Positions 1 through 6,030 of a stretch of DNA of 13,178 nt are shown here, piece after piece. The translations under genes and the position numbers were made by a program. Each line of letters opens with the position of its first letter. Positions within the stretch are counted from its first letter, which is position 1. Under the pieces are notes generated by a model, which saw only the letters and a program-made list of their open reading frames with translations, searched no databases and was not told the DNA's origin. Origin of the DNA: Pseudomonadales bacterium (GTDB lineage: Bacteria; Pseudomonadota; Gammaproteobacteria; Pseudomonadales; Moraxellaceae); the NCBI GenBank assembly GCA_013043915.1, contig JABEVH010000233.1:1-13178 (forward strand), given 5' to 3'.

Positions 1-100
1 CGCTTGAACACAAAACACCGATTCAGGAACTCAAGCAATGGCAAAAAAACCACCCAGATTTGTTCGTAAAGCGTGTATATGATCAGGCGGGTCTTGACAA
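1..100 (+). mobile_element. 3' end of an insertion sequence (IS481-like), truncated by the window edge
   Basis: The first ~100 bases are the right-hand end of an IS element whose remainder lies outside the window. The transposase C-terminus reads in frame from position 3. From 101 onward the sequence reads, without a break, as the codons of an ABC transporter gene (Val-Ala-Ile-Ala-Arg). The element boundary is therefore at or just before position 100. The likely terminus is the GTCTTGACA string ending at 99, which ends in ACA like the TG...CA tips of many IS ends. The left inverted repeat and the target duplication cannot be seen, so family and exact end are inferred. Confidence 0.6.
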
Positions 101-104
101 GTAG
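3..104 (+). CDS. IS481-like transposase, C-terminal fragment (33 residues visible)
   Basis: The open frame enters from the left edge and stops with TAG at 102-104. The visible tail contains TPIQELKQWQ, then HPDLFVKRVYDQAGLDK. From memory this is the closing signature of IS481-type DDE transposases, which often end in a form like LFKKRVYNQAGLDN. The catalytic DDE region lies outside the window. The final stop codon falls inside sequence that also reads as the GTA-GCT codons of the disrupted ABC gene, so the target DNA appears to supply the stop. The family call rests on a short tail and could instead be a related integrase-core transposase. Confidence 0.55.
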   Translation, partial: LEHKTPIQELKQWQKNHPDLFVKRVYDQAGLDK

Positions 105-397
105 CTATCGCACGCACACTATTAAAAAACCCACCCTTGCTCATCCTAGATGAAGCCACTTCAGCCCTGGATTCTCAAACTGAACAACATATAGCAGCGG
201 AGTTACTGGAGCTAACGCAGCAGCGTACCACCCTGGTAGTCGCCCATCGCTTGTCCACCATCATGGATGCTGATGAAATCCTAGTCATGGACCAGGGGCG
301 TATCGTCGAACGCGGCAGCCATGCTGACCTGCTAGCCCAGGGCGGCACCTATGCCAACCTCTGGGCTTTACAAGCTGAACCATCAACTAAAAACTGA
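101..397 (+). pseudogene. ABC exporter (permease/ATPase fusion, Atm1/MsbA-like), 3' remnant cut by IS insertion
   Basis: This is the last ~98 codons of an ABC exporter nucleotide-binding domain. The frame runs from 101: V-A-I-A-R-T-L-L-K-N-P-P follows directly where the LSGGEKQR signature should be. Next come Walker B (LLILDEATSALDS, with the D-loop SALD), the H-loop (VVAHRLST, switch histidine), and the tail GRIVERGSHADLL...YANLWALQ. That tail resembles heavy-metal/Atm1-type half transporters. The membrane domain, Walker A, Q-loop and signature motif are missing, replaced by the IS end. A TTG at 137 could act as a start, but the product would lack every ATP-binding loop before Walker B and would not be a transporter. 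The last 11 bp overlap the 3' end of the convergent phosphoesterase gene. The substrate cannot be told. Confidence 0.85.
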
Positions 398-2849
398 ACA
401 TACTCATGAGATCGCCTACCGCTGGCCCATTCACCGGCTGATACGGGTTGGATGCCAAGGCCTGCGGATTGACAAGATTATCGCGACTACGTGAACTCAA
501 GGCGGGTAATTTCCAGTTACGCTCAATAAACTTGAGTACAGACGCATGGTCTTGGTAAACATGATCAACATGACCGGATCTGGCATAAGGCGAAATGAGC
601 AGCATCGGGATGCGTGGTCCATCACCAAAAAAATCCAGATTCTGGATATAACCGCTATCAAAATGCCCCCCCCCTTCATCAGTCGTCACCACAATAGCCG
701 TATGAGCCCACAGGGTGCTATTGCTTTGCACAGCGGTGATCAACTGCTGCAGAAATGCCTCATACTCTGCCGTTTCCGAGTAACCAGGATGACCGCTTTG
801 GGTATTCATGGGAACCACATAAGACACAGCAGGCAAAGCTCCTGTGGCTAAATCCGTATAAAAAGTGGTTAACCCCTTCAAATGAGCAAAATTTCCAGGA
901 TTAGTCACTATGCTAGTGAATCCAAGCAGGGCATCACCCAGAATATTAAGCTCCGCACCCTGAACCAGGGGTGTAGCTTGCGCCACGCTAATATGAAACA
1001 AACTGGCATAATATTGCGCAGCCAAAGCAACATCACCGGCATCAAGTCCACCGGTATACCACTTCCAGGAAACCCCCTTGGCATTTAAAGCATCGGCAAT
1101 TGACGGCATGGACTGAGGTGGATAGGCCAGAGCATTCGTCGAGTATCCAGCATCTGCAGGTGCGATGGGCAGACTCTGGCCCGACATACTATATGGAGGC
1201 AGGTAATTATTGACCAAATAATAAGCACCCGGGGCACAGCGGCTGGTTCTATTTAATACCTGCTGTCTGTTCAAGATAGCTGCAACACCCGGCTGCGCCA
1301 AATCCGAACAATTAACATAAGAACCACCGTTATAGCCATCACCCTTAAATAAGTCTGCCGTACCTGTCTGAGGATCAGGGTTTTCAATTTGAGTCGCATC
1401 GGGCACTGAAGAACCTTTATATTGATAAACCGGCAAATCACCGCTCGCTATTGAAAAGAAATTATCCCCCGTCCCCCCCATAATAGACTGATGGTAGTTA
1501 TCGCTTAATGCATACTGGTCTGCTAACGATTTAAAATAGGGAGCATCACCTGCACTCATATTGTAAAACCCCATCAACTCCCCACCTTGACCTGGGTTTT
1601 GTGCAGTTACACCATTAGTCATGGCTCCCTGTCCTGCGTTAACTGCGACCCAGGTAAAAAGGTCATGGCGCTGATTATCTCCATCCGTTTGTTGCCACAT
1701 CTGAAAGAAACGGTGCACAGGATCGCCTGTCTCTTGCGTAGGTAACAAACCAGGATTGGTAACATAAGGGACGTATTTGCTGATCTGAAACGGCCCTGGT
1801 GGAAGATTAGCCGGAAAATTAGGATCAGGCAGCCCAGCTGCTGTCTGCAGCGTCGTATAGTTAACGACGCCTATCGTTGTGGGTTGCGGCAAGAACTGAT
1901 AGGGCGATGTACGCACAAGGTCTAGCGTATAACTAGAAGCAGGTGCTGCCTGATCTTGAATGGCCTGAGAGAAGTTGGGTCCCGGAGTACCATCTGCATT
2001 GATAATACCTTCAGACAGCAGATTCATAATCGTTTGACCAGACTTAGGTTGATAACCTCCATACAGTGTATCAAATGAATTATTTTCACCGACAACGACG
2101 ATAAGATGCTGAATAGGCGTAGATGTTGGACCACTGCTTAAGGACAACATAGCCTGTACAGCGGCATTGGAAATTACGCTAGGTAAATCGACAGAACCCT
2201 GAGCTGGCACATGCAGTACGCTACGATTAGCATCATAGCCAATGACAACCTCACCTGTATGTACAGTAATCTGCATGGCGCTCAATGCCTTATCTAAGGC
2301 ATCGCGTTGAGGATCAGCTGCATAAGCATATTCTATGGGATCGTTGATTTCATTTGCAGGAATTGAAAACGCAGCGGCAACAGGAGCCCATGCGGACGAA
2401 ACTGCTTGGGATGCTGCAGAAACGCGTGCTTGCGTCAATTGAGCTGCACTGATCAAAGTCCCCGAAGGGGTAGAGATTAGCGGCATTACAAACAAACGCT
2501 GTGTTATCAAGCTGGTTAGGGGATTTAGATTAGCGGTTCCCTGGTCTCCTTTTACTACCACGGAAGACATCAGGATAGGTGTCCCATCAGCATCCGTTGC
2601 TGGGACGGTTAAAAGCCATGGCCCCTGCCCGGGAAGATTAAGCGAGAAATGCCCTTGCTGATCAGTCATCGTTGAATATGAAGTCACCCCATAAACATCT
2701 GTTGATGTGACCGTAACGCCAACCAAGGGCAAACCTGTTGCGACGACCCCCTGTATATGCTGCATACCCTGAGTGTTCGTATGATCATTACATGCCGCAA
2801 GCAACGCAGACAACATCACAAGTCCAATCCGGACCGTTGAAATATTCAT
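387..2849 (-). CDS. Lipoprotein phosphoesterase (acid phosphatase / phospholipase C-like family)
   Basis: An 820-residue exported protein. Residues 1-20 form a lipoprotein signal peptide ending in the lipobox L-A-A-C (Cys20). Asn at +2 does not signal inner-membrane retention, so the outer membrane is likely. Residues ~31-100 look like a small beta-sandwich of the carboxypeptidase-regulatory type (GVVATGLPLVGVTVTST, then TDQQGHFSLNLPG). From ~246 comes the phosphoesterase domain: IQHLIVVVGENNSFDTLYGG with the metal-site pair E255-N256, then DEGGGHFD (724-731), GPRIPMLLISPYARSGHVDH and DHASVLKFIERNW. This family is known to hydrolyse phosphate mono- or diesters, including phospholipids. The substrate here is unknown. 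GGAG about 11 nt before the ATG is a usable ribosome site. The gene is divergent from the propeller lipoprotein and overlaps the ABC remnant at its 3' end. A G9 tract encodes Gly726-728. Confidence 0.85.
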   Translation of the reverse strand: MNISTVRIGLVMLSALLAACNDHTNTQGMQHIQGVVATGLPLVGVTVTSTDVYGVTSYSTMTDQQGHFSLNLPGQGPWLLTVPATDADGTPILMSSVVVKGDQGTANLNPLTSLITQRLFVMPLISTPSGTLISAAQLTQARVSAASQAVSSAWAPVAAAFSIPANEINDPIEYAYAADPQRDALDKALSAMQITVHTGEVVIGYDANRSVLHVPAQGSVDLPSVISNAAVQAMLSLSSGPTSTPIQHLIVVVGENNSFDTLYGGYQPKSGQTIMNLLSEGIINADGTPGPNFSQAIQDQAAPASSYTLDLVRTSPYQFLPQPTTIGVVNYTTLQTAAGLPDPNFPANLPPGPFQISKYVPYVTNPGLLPTQETGDPVHRFFQMWQQTDGDNQRHDLFTWVAVNAGQGAMTNGVTAQNPGQGGELMGFYNMSAGDAPYFKSLADQYALSDNYHQSIMGGTGDNFFSIASGDLPVYQYKGSSVPDATQIENPDPQTGTADLFKGDGYNGGSYVNCSDLAQPGVAAILNRQQVLNRTSRCAPGAYYLVNNYLPPYSMSGQSLPIAPADAGYSTNALAYPPQSMPSIADALNAKGVSWKWYTGGLDAGDVALAAQYYASLFHISVAQATPLVQGAELNILGDALLGFTSIVTNPGNFAHLKGLTTFYTDLATGALPAVSYVVPMNTQSGHPGYSETAEYEAFLQQLITAVQSNSTLWAHTAIVVTTDEGGGHFDSGYIQNLDFFGDGPRIPMLLISPYARSGHVDHVYQDHASVLKFIERNWKLPALSSRSRDNLVNPQALASNPYQPVNGPAVGDLMSMFSF
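666..674. repeat. Nine-base C/G homopolymer inside the phosphoesterase gene
   Basis: A run of nine C on the plus strand is read as GGG GGG GGG, Gly726-Gly728 of the phosphoesterase, within its conserved DEGGGHFD motif. Gaining or losing one base would shift the frame and remove the last ~95 residues, including the GPRIP and DHASVLKFIE motifs. In other bacteria, G tracts of this length in surface-protein genes are known slip-strand mutation sites. No variation can be shown from one sequence. Confidence 0.6.
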
Positions 2850-2860
2850 GGCTCAAGCTC

Positions 2861-2879
2861 CAAACCTTACCAAGGTTTG
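2861..2879 (-). promoter_or_regulatory. Stem-loop in the leader of the phosphoesterase mRNA
   Basis: A perfect 8-bp inverted repeat, CAAACCTT / AAGGTTTG, has a 3-nt loop. It sits 12 to 30 nt upstream of the phosphoesterase ATG. On the transcript it lies immediately 5' of the GGAG ribosome site. It could be an mRNA hairpin affecting translation or stability, or a DNA operator. Only the repeat itself is seen; the function is inferred. Confidence 0.45.
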
Positions 2880-2999
2880 AGCAATGTAGTTCATTTATAT
2901 TACAAAAAAAGGACAGTTCTTCGGTTTTAAGTTAATGTTTAATACATGCTCAAATCTTTACTCAAGATCAATTGCACGTTAACATTAATTTAATCTATG

Positions 3000-3013
3000 C
3001 TCATTATCATGAG
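3000..3013. promoter_or_regulatory. Short inverted repeat CTCAT-N4-ATGAG
   Basis: A perfect 5-bp inverted repeat with a 4-bp spacer overlaps the end of the weak plus-strand -10 candidate. Its left half is part of the ATGCTCAT word repeated 40 bp downstream in the 16-bp dyad. It may be a second, weaker site for the same regulator. Short repeats of this size also occur by chance. Confidence 0.3.
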
Positions 3014-3032
3014 TACATTACCACTTTAGCTT

Positions 3033-3048
3033 CGTCATGCTCATGACG
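3033..3048. promoter_or_regulatory. Perfect 16-bp dyad, candidate operator
   Basis: CGTCATG-CT-CATGACG is a perfect 7-bp inverted repeat around a 2-bp centre. It lies 31 bp upstream of the propeller gene start, downstream of the weak promoter candidate. A repressor bound here would block transcription of the plus-strand operon. The loop of 2 nt is too short for an RNA hairpin, which favours a DNA-binding site. The regulator is unknown and is not encoded in the window. Confidence 0.45.
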
Positions 3049-3079
3049 GGGATTACTTGAATAATTTCGGTGAATCAGC

Positions 3080-4486
3080 ATGCACAACTACCCTTGGGTG
3101 CGGGCAATGGGACATAGAATATACATCTTGGTACTTGAGGTTATCTGCGCCGGCCTGATGACCAGCTGCGGGAACTCAGCCACCAATAGCTCAACAGCCC
3201 ATTACTGTATCGGGTTGACTGTTACCGGGCTAGCGGGGTCAGGCTTAGTGCTACAAGCAACCAATGCAACTCCTGGCACGATACCCATCACCCGTAATGG
3301 AACATACCCTGTTGTGGCATCACTCCCCACCGGAACTGCTTACCAAGTCTCCGTCAAAACACAACCGACTAACCCCAGCCAGATCTGCAGCATATCTAAC
3401 GCTTCAGGTGTCGTAGCTACCAGCAATATTACCAACATAGTAGTCAGTTGCAGTAACACATCAACCAGTACATCAACCGGCACATCAACAACAGGCCCCT
3501 TTGCCTTTGCTGAAACAACAACTGGCATTGCTGCTTACTCTATCAACAGCAGCAGCGGCCTGCTGACACAAGTCAGCGGTAGCCCCTTTGCGGCAGGTTC
3601 AGGTGGAGCTTATGGTGTACTCGATCCTACGGCCCCTTATCTGTATTTTGCAAATATGGGTAGCGGCACCATCTCAGGCTTTAGCTATAACAGCAATGGC
3701 TTACTGACTGCTCTAGCCAATAGTCCATATAGCAGCGGTGCTGGAGCTTACTCACTGGCTATTACCCCTGATGGTAAATATCTATATGCCGCCAACTACA
3801 ATGCTGCATCGGTGTCAGGCTTTGCTATTGGGACCGGAGGCACGCTCACCTCCGTAACTGGCAGCCCTTATGCCACCGGCTCCAGCGGTTCATTGCCCTC
3901 AGCGGTAGCCATGGACCCTCAAGGACGTTATATTTATGTTGCGAACGATGCTGATGGCACCGTATCCGTCTTCGCCATTGGAAGCAACGGCTCCCTAACA
4001 CCAGTAGCAGGTAGCCCATTCACAGATGGCGGTTATGGATCAGTCAGCTTGGCTGTGGATCCATCCGGTGGACATTTGTATGTCGTTGACTACTACAGCA
4101 ACAGCCTTATGAGCTTTGTGGTCAGCAATACAGGAAGCCTAACTCCGTTAGGCACCTCCGTCAGCACGGGAAACTCGCCACGTGCACTGACCGTTAACCC
4201 CGCCGGAAACCTGCTCTATGTGGTGAACCAGGCCGACGCAACCATCTCAACTTACATCATCAATAGCACTGGCACTAGCCTTTCAACAGCCGCACCCGTA
4301 CCCACAGGCCCGTCCCCTTTTGACATTAAAATTGATAGCAGTGGACAGCACGTCTACGTTGCCAATTATAGTGGTGGTGGAACCATGTCAGTATATTCTG
4401 CTGCGACCAATGGCGCGTTATCAGCTATACCCAACCGCCCTTACCCTACCGGCTATGGCACAACATCCATCGTATTGGCTCCCTAA
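3080..4486 (+). CDS. Seven-bladed beta-propeller lipoprotein (lactonase / YVTN-like)
   Basis: A 468-residue exported protein. The signal peptide ends in MTS-C (Cys30), an acceptable lipobox. Starting at Met10 (ATG at 3107) would give a more ordinary 20-residue signal peptide; both starts have weak ribosome sites (GGTGA before 3080). Residues 42-124 are a small domain with three cysteines (43, 103, 124), of the kind often found before propellers in proteobacterial envelope proteins. A Ser/Thr linker follows (127-139). Seven repeats of ~47 residues then form the propeller, each with a G-x-LT-x-SP-like turn near 160, 207, 254, 304, 352, 398 and 445 and strands such as GKYLYAANY. Such folds include 6-phosphogluconolactonase-like and YncE-like proteins, but I see no catalytic signature, so a binding or scaffold role is as likely as an enzyme. 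The barrel gene starts 17 bp downstream. Confidence 0.8.
   Translation: MHNYPWVRAMGHRIYILVLEVICAGLMTSCGNSATNSSTAHYCIGLTVTGLAGSGLVLQATNATPGTIPITRNGTYPVVASLPTGTAYQVSVKTQPTNPSQICSISNASGVVATSNITNIVVSCSNTSTSTSTGTSTTGPFAFAETTTGIAAYSINSSSGLLTQVSGSPFAAGSGGAYGVLDPTAPYLYFANMGSGTISGFSYNSNGLLTALANSPYSSGAGAYSLAITPDGKYLYAANYNAASVSGFAIGTGGTLTSVTGSPYATGSSGSLPSAVAMDPQGRYIYVANDADGTVSVFAIGSNGSLTPVAGSPFTDGGYGSVSLAVDPSGGHLYVVDYYSNSLMSFVVSNTGSLTPLGTSVSTGNSPRALTVNPAGNLLYVVNQADATISTYIINSTGTSLSTAAPVPTGPSPFDIKIDSSGQHVYVANYSGGGTMSVYSAATNGALSAIPNRPYPTGYGTTSIVLAP
3458..3493 (+). repeat. In-frame 12-bp tandem repeat encoding the Ser/Thr linker
   Basis: Three consecutive 12-bp units begin ACATCA: ACATCAACCAGT, ACATCAACCGGC and ACATCAACAACA. 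They encode Thr-Ser-Thr-Ser, Thr-Ser-Thr-Gly and Thr-Ser-Thr-Thr, the flexible linker between the N-terminal domain and the propeller. Because the unit is a multiple of three, copy-number change would alter linker length without breaking the frame. Confidence 0.6.
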
Positions 4487-4503
4487 CACGCAAGGATTCT
4501 GCA

Positions 4504-5559
4504 ATGAAACCGCCCAAGCATAAGGACATCCTCAATTACACCAAATGGGTTGGGGTTATCGGCATGCAGACTGCCTTAGCACATGCAGGCAATGTAGTAT
4601 GTTCATGCCAGCAACAAACCAACCTGACAACCATCAGCGCCCTGCCCATACTGCAAGCACCAGCGCTGACGTCGACACAAAATTATGTAACTACGACAGC
4701 TTTACCTGAAGCTATTCCCTCGCAAAAATATGCTGTGGGCCTCGATAGCAACTATGACTCTGTAGACGGCAGTTCCAATTCAGGCATGATTGGTAGCGCA
4801 AGCGCATATCAGGGCTTTCATGCAGGCACGCATCTTAAAATTATGGACATATTGGACATCGGTAGTGTCACAGGAGCGGGTTATAACAAAACACTTTGGC
4901 AAAATGGAGGAGGTTACCGTCAGGACAATATTTACCTAAGCAGTTATGGTCACTTGCATCTTAAGCAGCTAGATGCAGATCTTATCCTGGCTGATACGCA
5001 TCAATACATAGGCACGCAACGACCTAGCAATGTCGGGATAGAATCTGCCAACACCAGCAGTGGTGTCTTGGCTGCAGAATTAGATCTTCGCTATAAATTT
5101 TCTGGCGATAATTATCTTTGGGGACCGTTGCTCAGTGCCGCCACCCAACACCAAAAGATTGGAAACATTCAAGAAGGGCAGGATCTAGGTAGCTGGCACT
5201 TTAATGGCACCAGTATCACCTCCACTCAATATGGTGCTGGTATCTATGGGAATATCTGGAGAGACCTGAATATAGCCAAATTCCCGGTTGGAAAAATACG
5301 GGCGTTTGCTTCTGCTCAGCGCCTCATTGAAGTTCAAGACCAGCCCGAGCAATGGCAAGGCGGACCCAATGCTGTTCCTGGACTCAATATCGCCTACACA
5401 GGATTTAATCCTGGCAGAATGCAAAACAATATACAAATCGGAATATCACTGGACCTAACGCAAAATCTCAGCCTGGGATTGGTGGCCAATAGCCAGCAGG
5501 GCATCAGCAACGGTTGGTCAGATAAGAATATTGCGCTCGGTGCTACCGGAAACTTCTAA
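4504..5559 (+). CDS. Outer-membrane beta-barrel protein resembling an autotransporter translocator domain
   Basis: A 351-residue protein. A basic N-terminus and a short hydrophobic core (residues 15-26) end at A-H-A (cleavage after Ala28), which predicts a signal-peptidase I substrate. Two cysteines follow at 33 and 35. From ~75 to the end the sequence has the alternating polar/apolar, Gly- and Tyr-rich texture of beta-barrel strands. It ends in Phe, as the outer-membrane assembly machinery prefers. Segments such as YLWGPLLSAATQHQKIGNIQE followed by QYGAGIYG resemble the translocator domain of EstA-type autotransporter esterases. There is no GDSL esterase or other passenger. AAGGA at 4492-4496, 7 nt before the ATG, is a good ribosome site. 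The 17-bp gap to the propeller gene implies one transcript. It is convergent with rplQ. It could instead be a porin or an adhesin-type barrel. Confidence 0.65.
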   Translation: MKPPKHKDILNYTKWVGVIGMQTALAHAGNVVCSCQQQTNLTTISALPILQAPALTSTQNYVTTTALPEAIPSQKYAVGLDSNYDSVDGSSNSGMIGSASAYQGFHAGTHLKIMDILDIGSVTGAGYNKTLWQNGGGYRQDNIYLSSYGHLHLKQLDADLILADTHQYIGTQRPSNVGIESANTSSGVLAAELDLRYKFSGDNYLWGPLLSAATQHQKIGNIQEGQDLGSWHFNGTSITSTQYGAGIYGNIWRDLNIAKFPVGKIRAFASAQRLIEVQDQPEQWQGGPNAVPGLNIAYTGFNPGRMQNNIQIGISLDLTQNLSLGLVANSQQGISNGWSDKNIALGATGNF

Positions 5560-5569
5560 TCAGACCAAC

Positions 5570-5601
5570 ATCAAAATGACTTGGGGCCGTTAGGCCCCAA
5601 G
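5570..5601 (-). terminator. Hairpin terminator at the end of the alpha operon, probably bidirectional
   Basis: A perfect 9-bp stem, CTTGGGGCC / GGCCCCAAG, with a GTTA loop (5580-5601) lies 23 nt past the rplQ stop. In the minus direction it is followed by TCATTTTGA, a short and imperfect T tract. In the plus direction, 20 nt past the barrel gene stop, it is followed by GAATAAC with no T run. It fits a Rho-independent terminator for rplQ and may also stop or protect the convergent transcript. Confidence 0.75.
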
Positions 5602-5624
5602 GAATAACAATCACTACTTAAGAC

Positions 5625-5990
5625 TTATACACCGTCGCGATCAACCAGCTCTACATAAGCCATAGGCGCATTGTCACCTGCACGATTCTCAGTCTTAAGA
5701 ATACGCAAGTAACCACCTGGTCTCGCCTTATAACGCGGGCCTAAGACAGAGAAAAGTTTGCCAACAGCTTCCTTGCTACGGGTACGCGAAAAAGCAAGAC
5801 GACGATTAGCAACCGAGTCATTTTTAGCCAATGTAATCAAAGGCTCAGCAATTCGACGCAGTTCCTTAGCTTTTGGCAAAGTTGTATGAATCAACTCATG
5901 TTCGAACAGGCTAACTGCCATGTTACGAAACATGGCATGACGATGACTGCTGTTACGACCCAGTTTTACACCACTAATTCGATGACGCAT
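5625..5990 (-). CDS. rplQ: 50S ribosomal protein L17
   Basis: 121 residues of the large-subunit protein L17, which binds 23S rRNA near the exit tunnel. It has the hallmark start MRHRISGVKLGRNSSHRHAM, then LFEHELIHTTLPKAKELR and the closing AYVELVDR. It is slightly shorter at the C-terminus than E. coli L17 (127). It starts 40 bp after the rpoA stop, with AAGGTG 6 nt before the ATG, and is the last gene of the alpha operon before the terminator hairpin. Confidence 0.97.
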   Translation of the reverse strand: MRHRISGVKLGRNSSHRHAMFRNMAVSLFEHELIHTTLPKAKELRRIAEPLITLAKNDSVANRRLAFSRTRSKEAVGKLFSVLGPRYKARPGGYLRILKTENRAGDNAPMAYVELVDRDGV

Positions 5991-6030
5991 GGCTACACCT
6001 TAAACTTAAATCAGTTAGGACCACCCAACC

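Larger units (their letters stand above)
2850..3079. promoter_or_regulatory. Divergent intergenic control region (230 bp)
   Basis: This is the only non-coding stretch of over 200 bp in the window. It separates the phosphoesterase (-) from the propeller/barrel operon (+) and is AT-rich. The word ATGCTCA occurs three times on the plus strand, starting at 2946, 2997 and 3037. The last two are part of an 8-bp match, ATGCTCAT, exactly 40 bp apart. A possible plus-strand sigma70 promoter is TTGCAC (2972-2977) with an 18-bp spacer to TATGCT (2996-3001). It is weak, with 3/6 and 4/6 matches. On the minus strand, TTGAGT (2958-2963) followed by TATTAA is equally weak. Both promoters must exist somewhere here, but I cannot fix them. 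Confidence 0.4.

Noticed and set aside
137..397. Independent small ATPase starting at the TTG
   Set aside because: The same frame continues upstream to 101 as ABC signature-adjacent sequence, and the fragment lacks Walker A and the signature motif, so it is a gene remnant.
497..679. 60-codon open frame on the minus strand, downstream of the G9 tract
   Set aside because: It is a shifted frame inside the phosphoesterase gene. Since the main frame is intact through DEGGG to the natural C-terminus, there is no sign of an existing frameshift.
2889..2937. PhoB-type box ahead of the phosphoesterase
   Set aside because: A GAACTGTCC string is present on the minus strand, but no second CTGTCAT-like half-site stands at the required 11-bp spacing.
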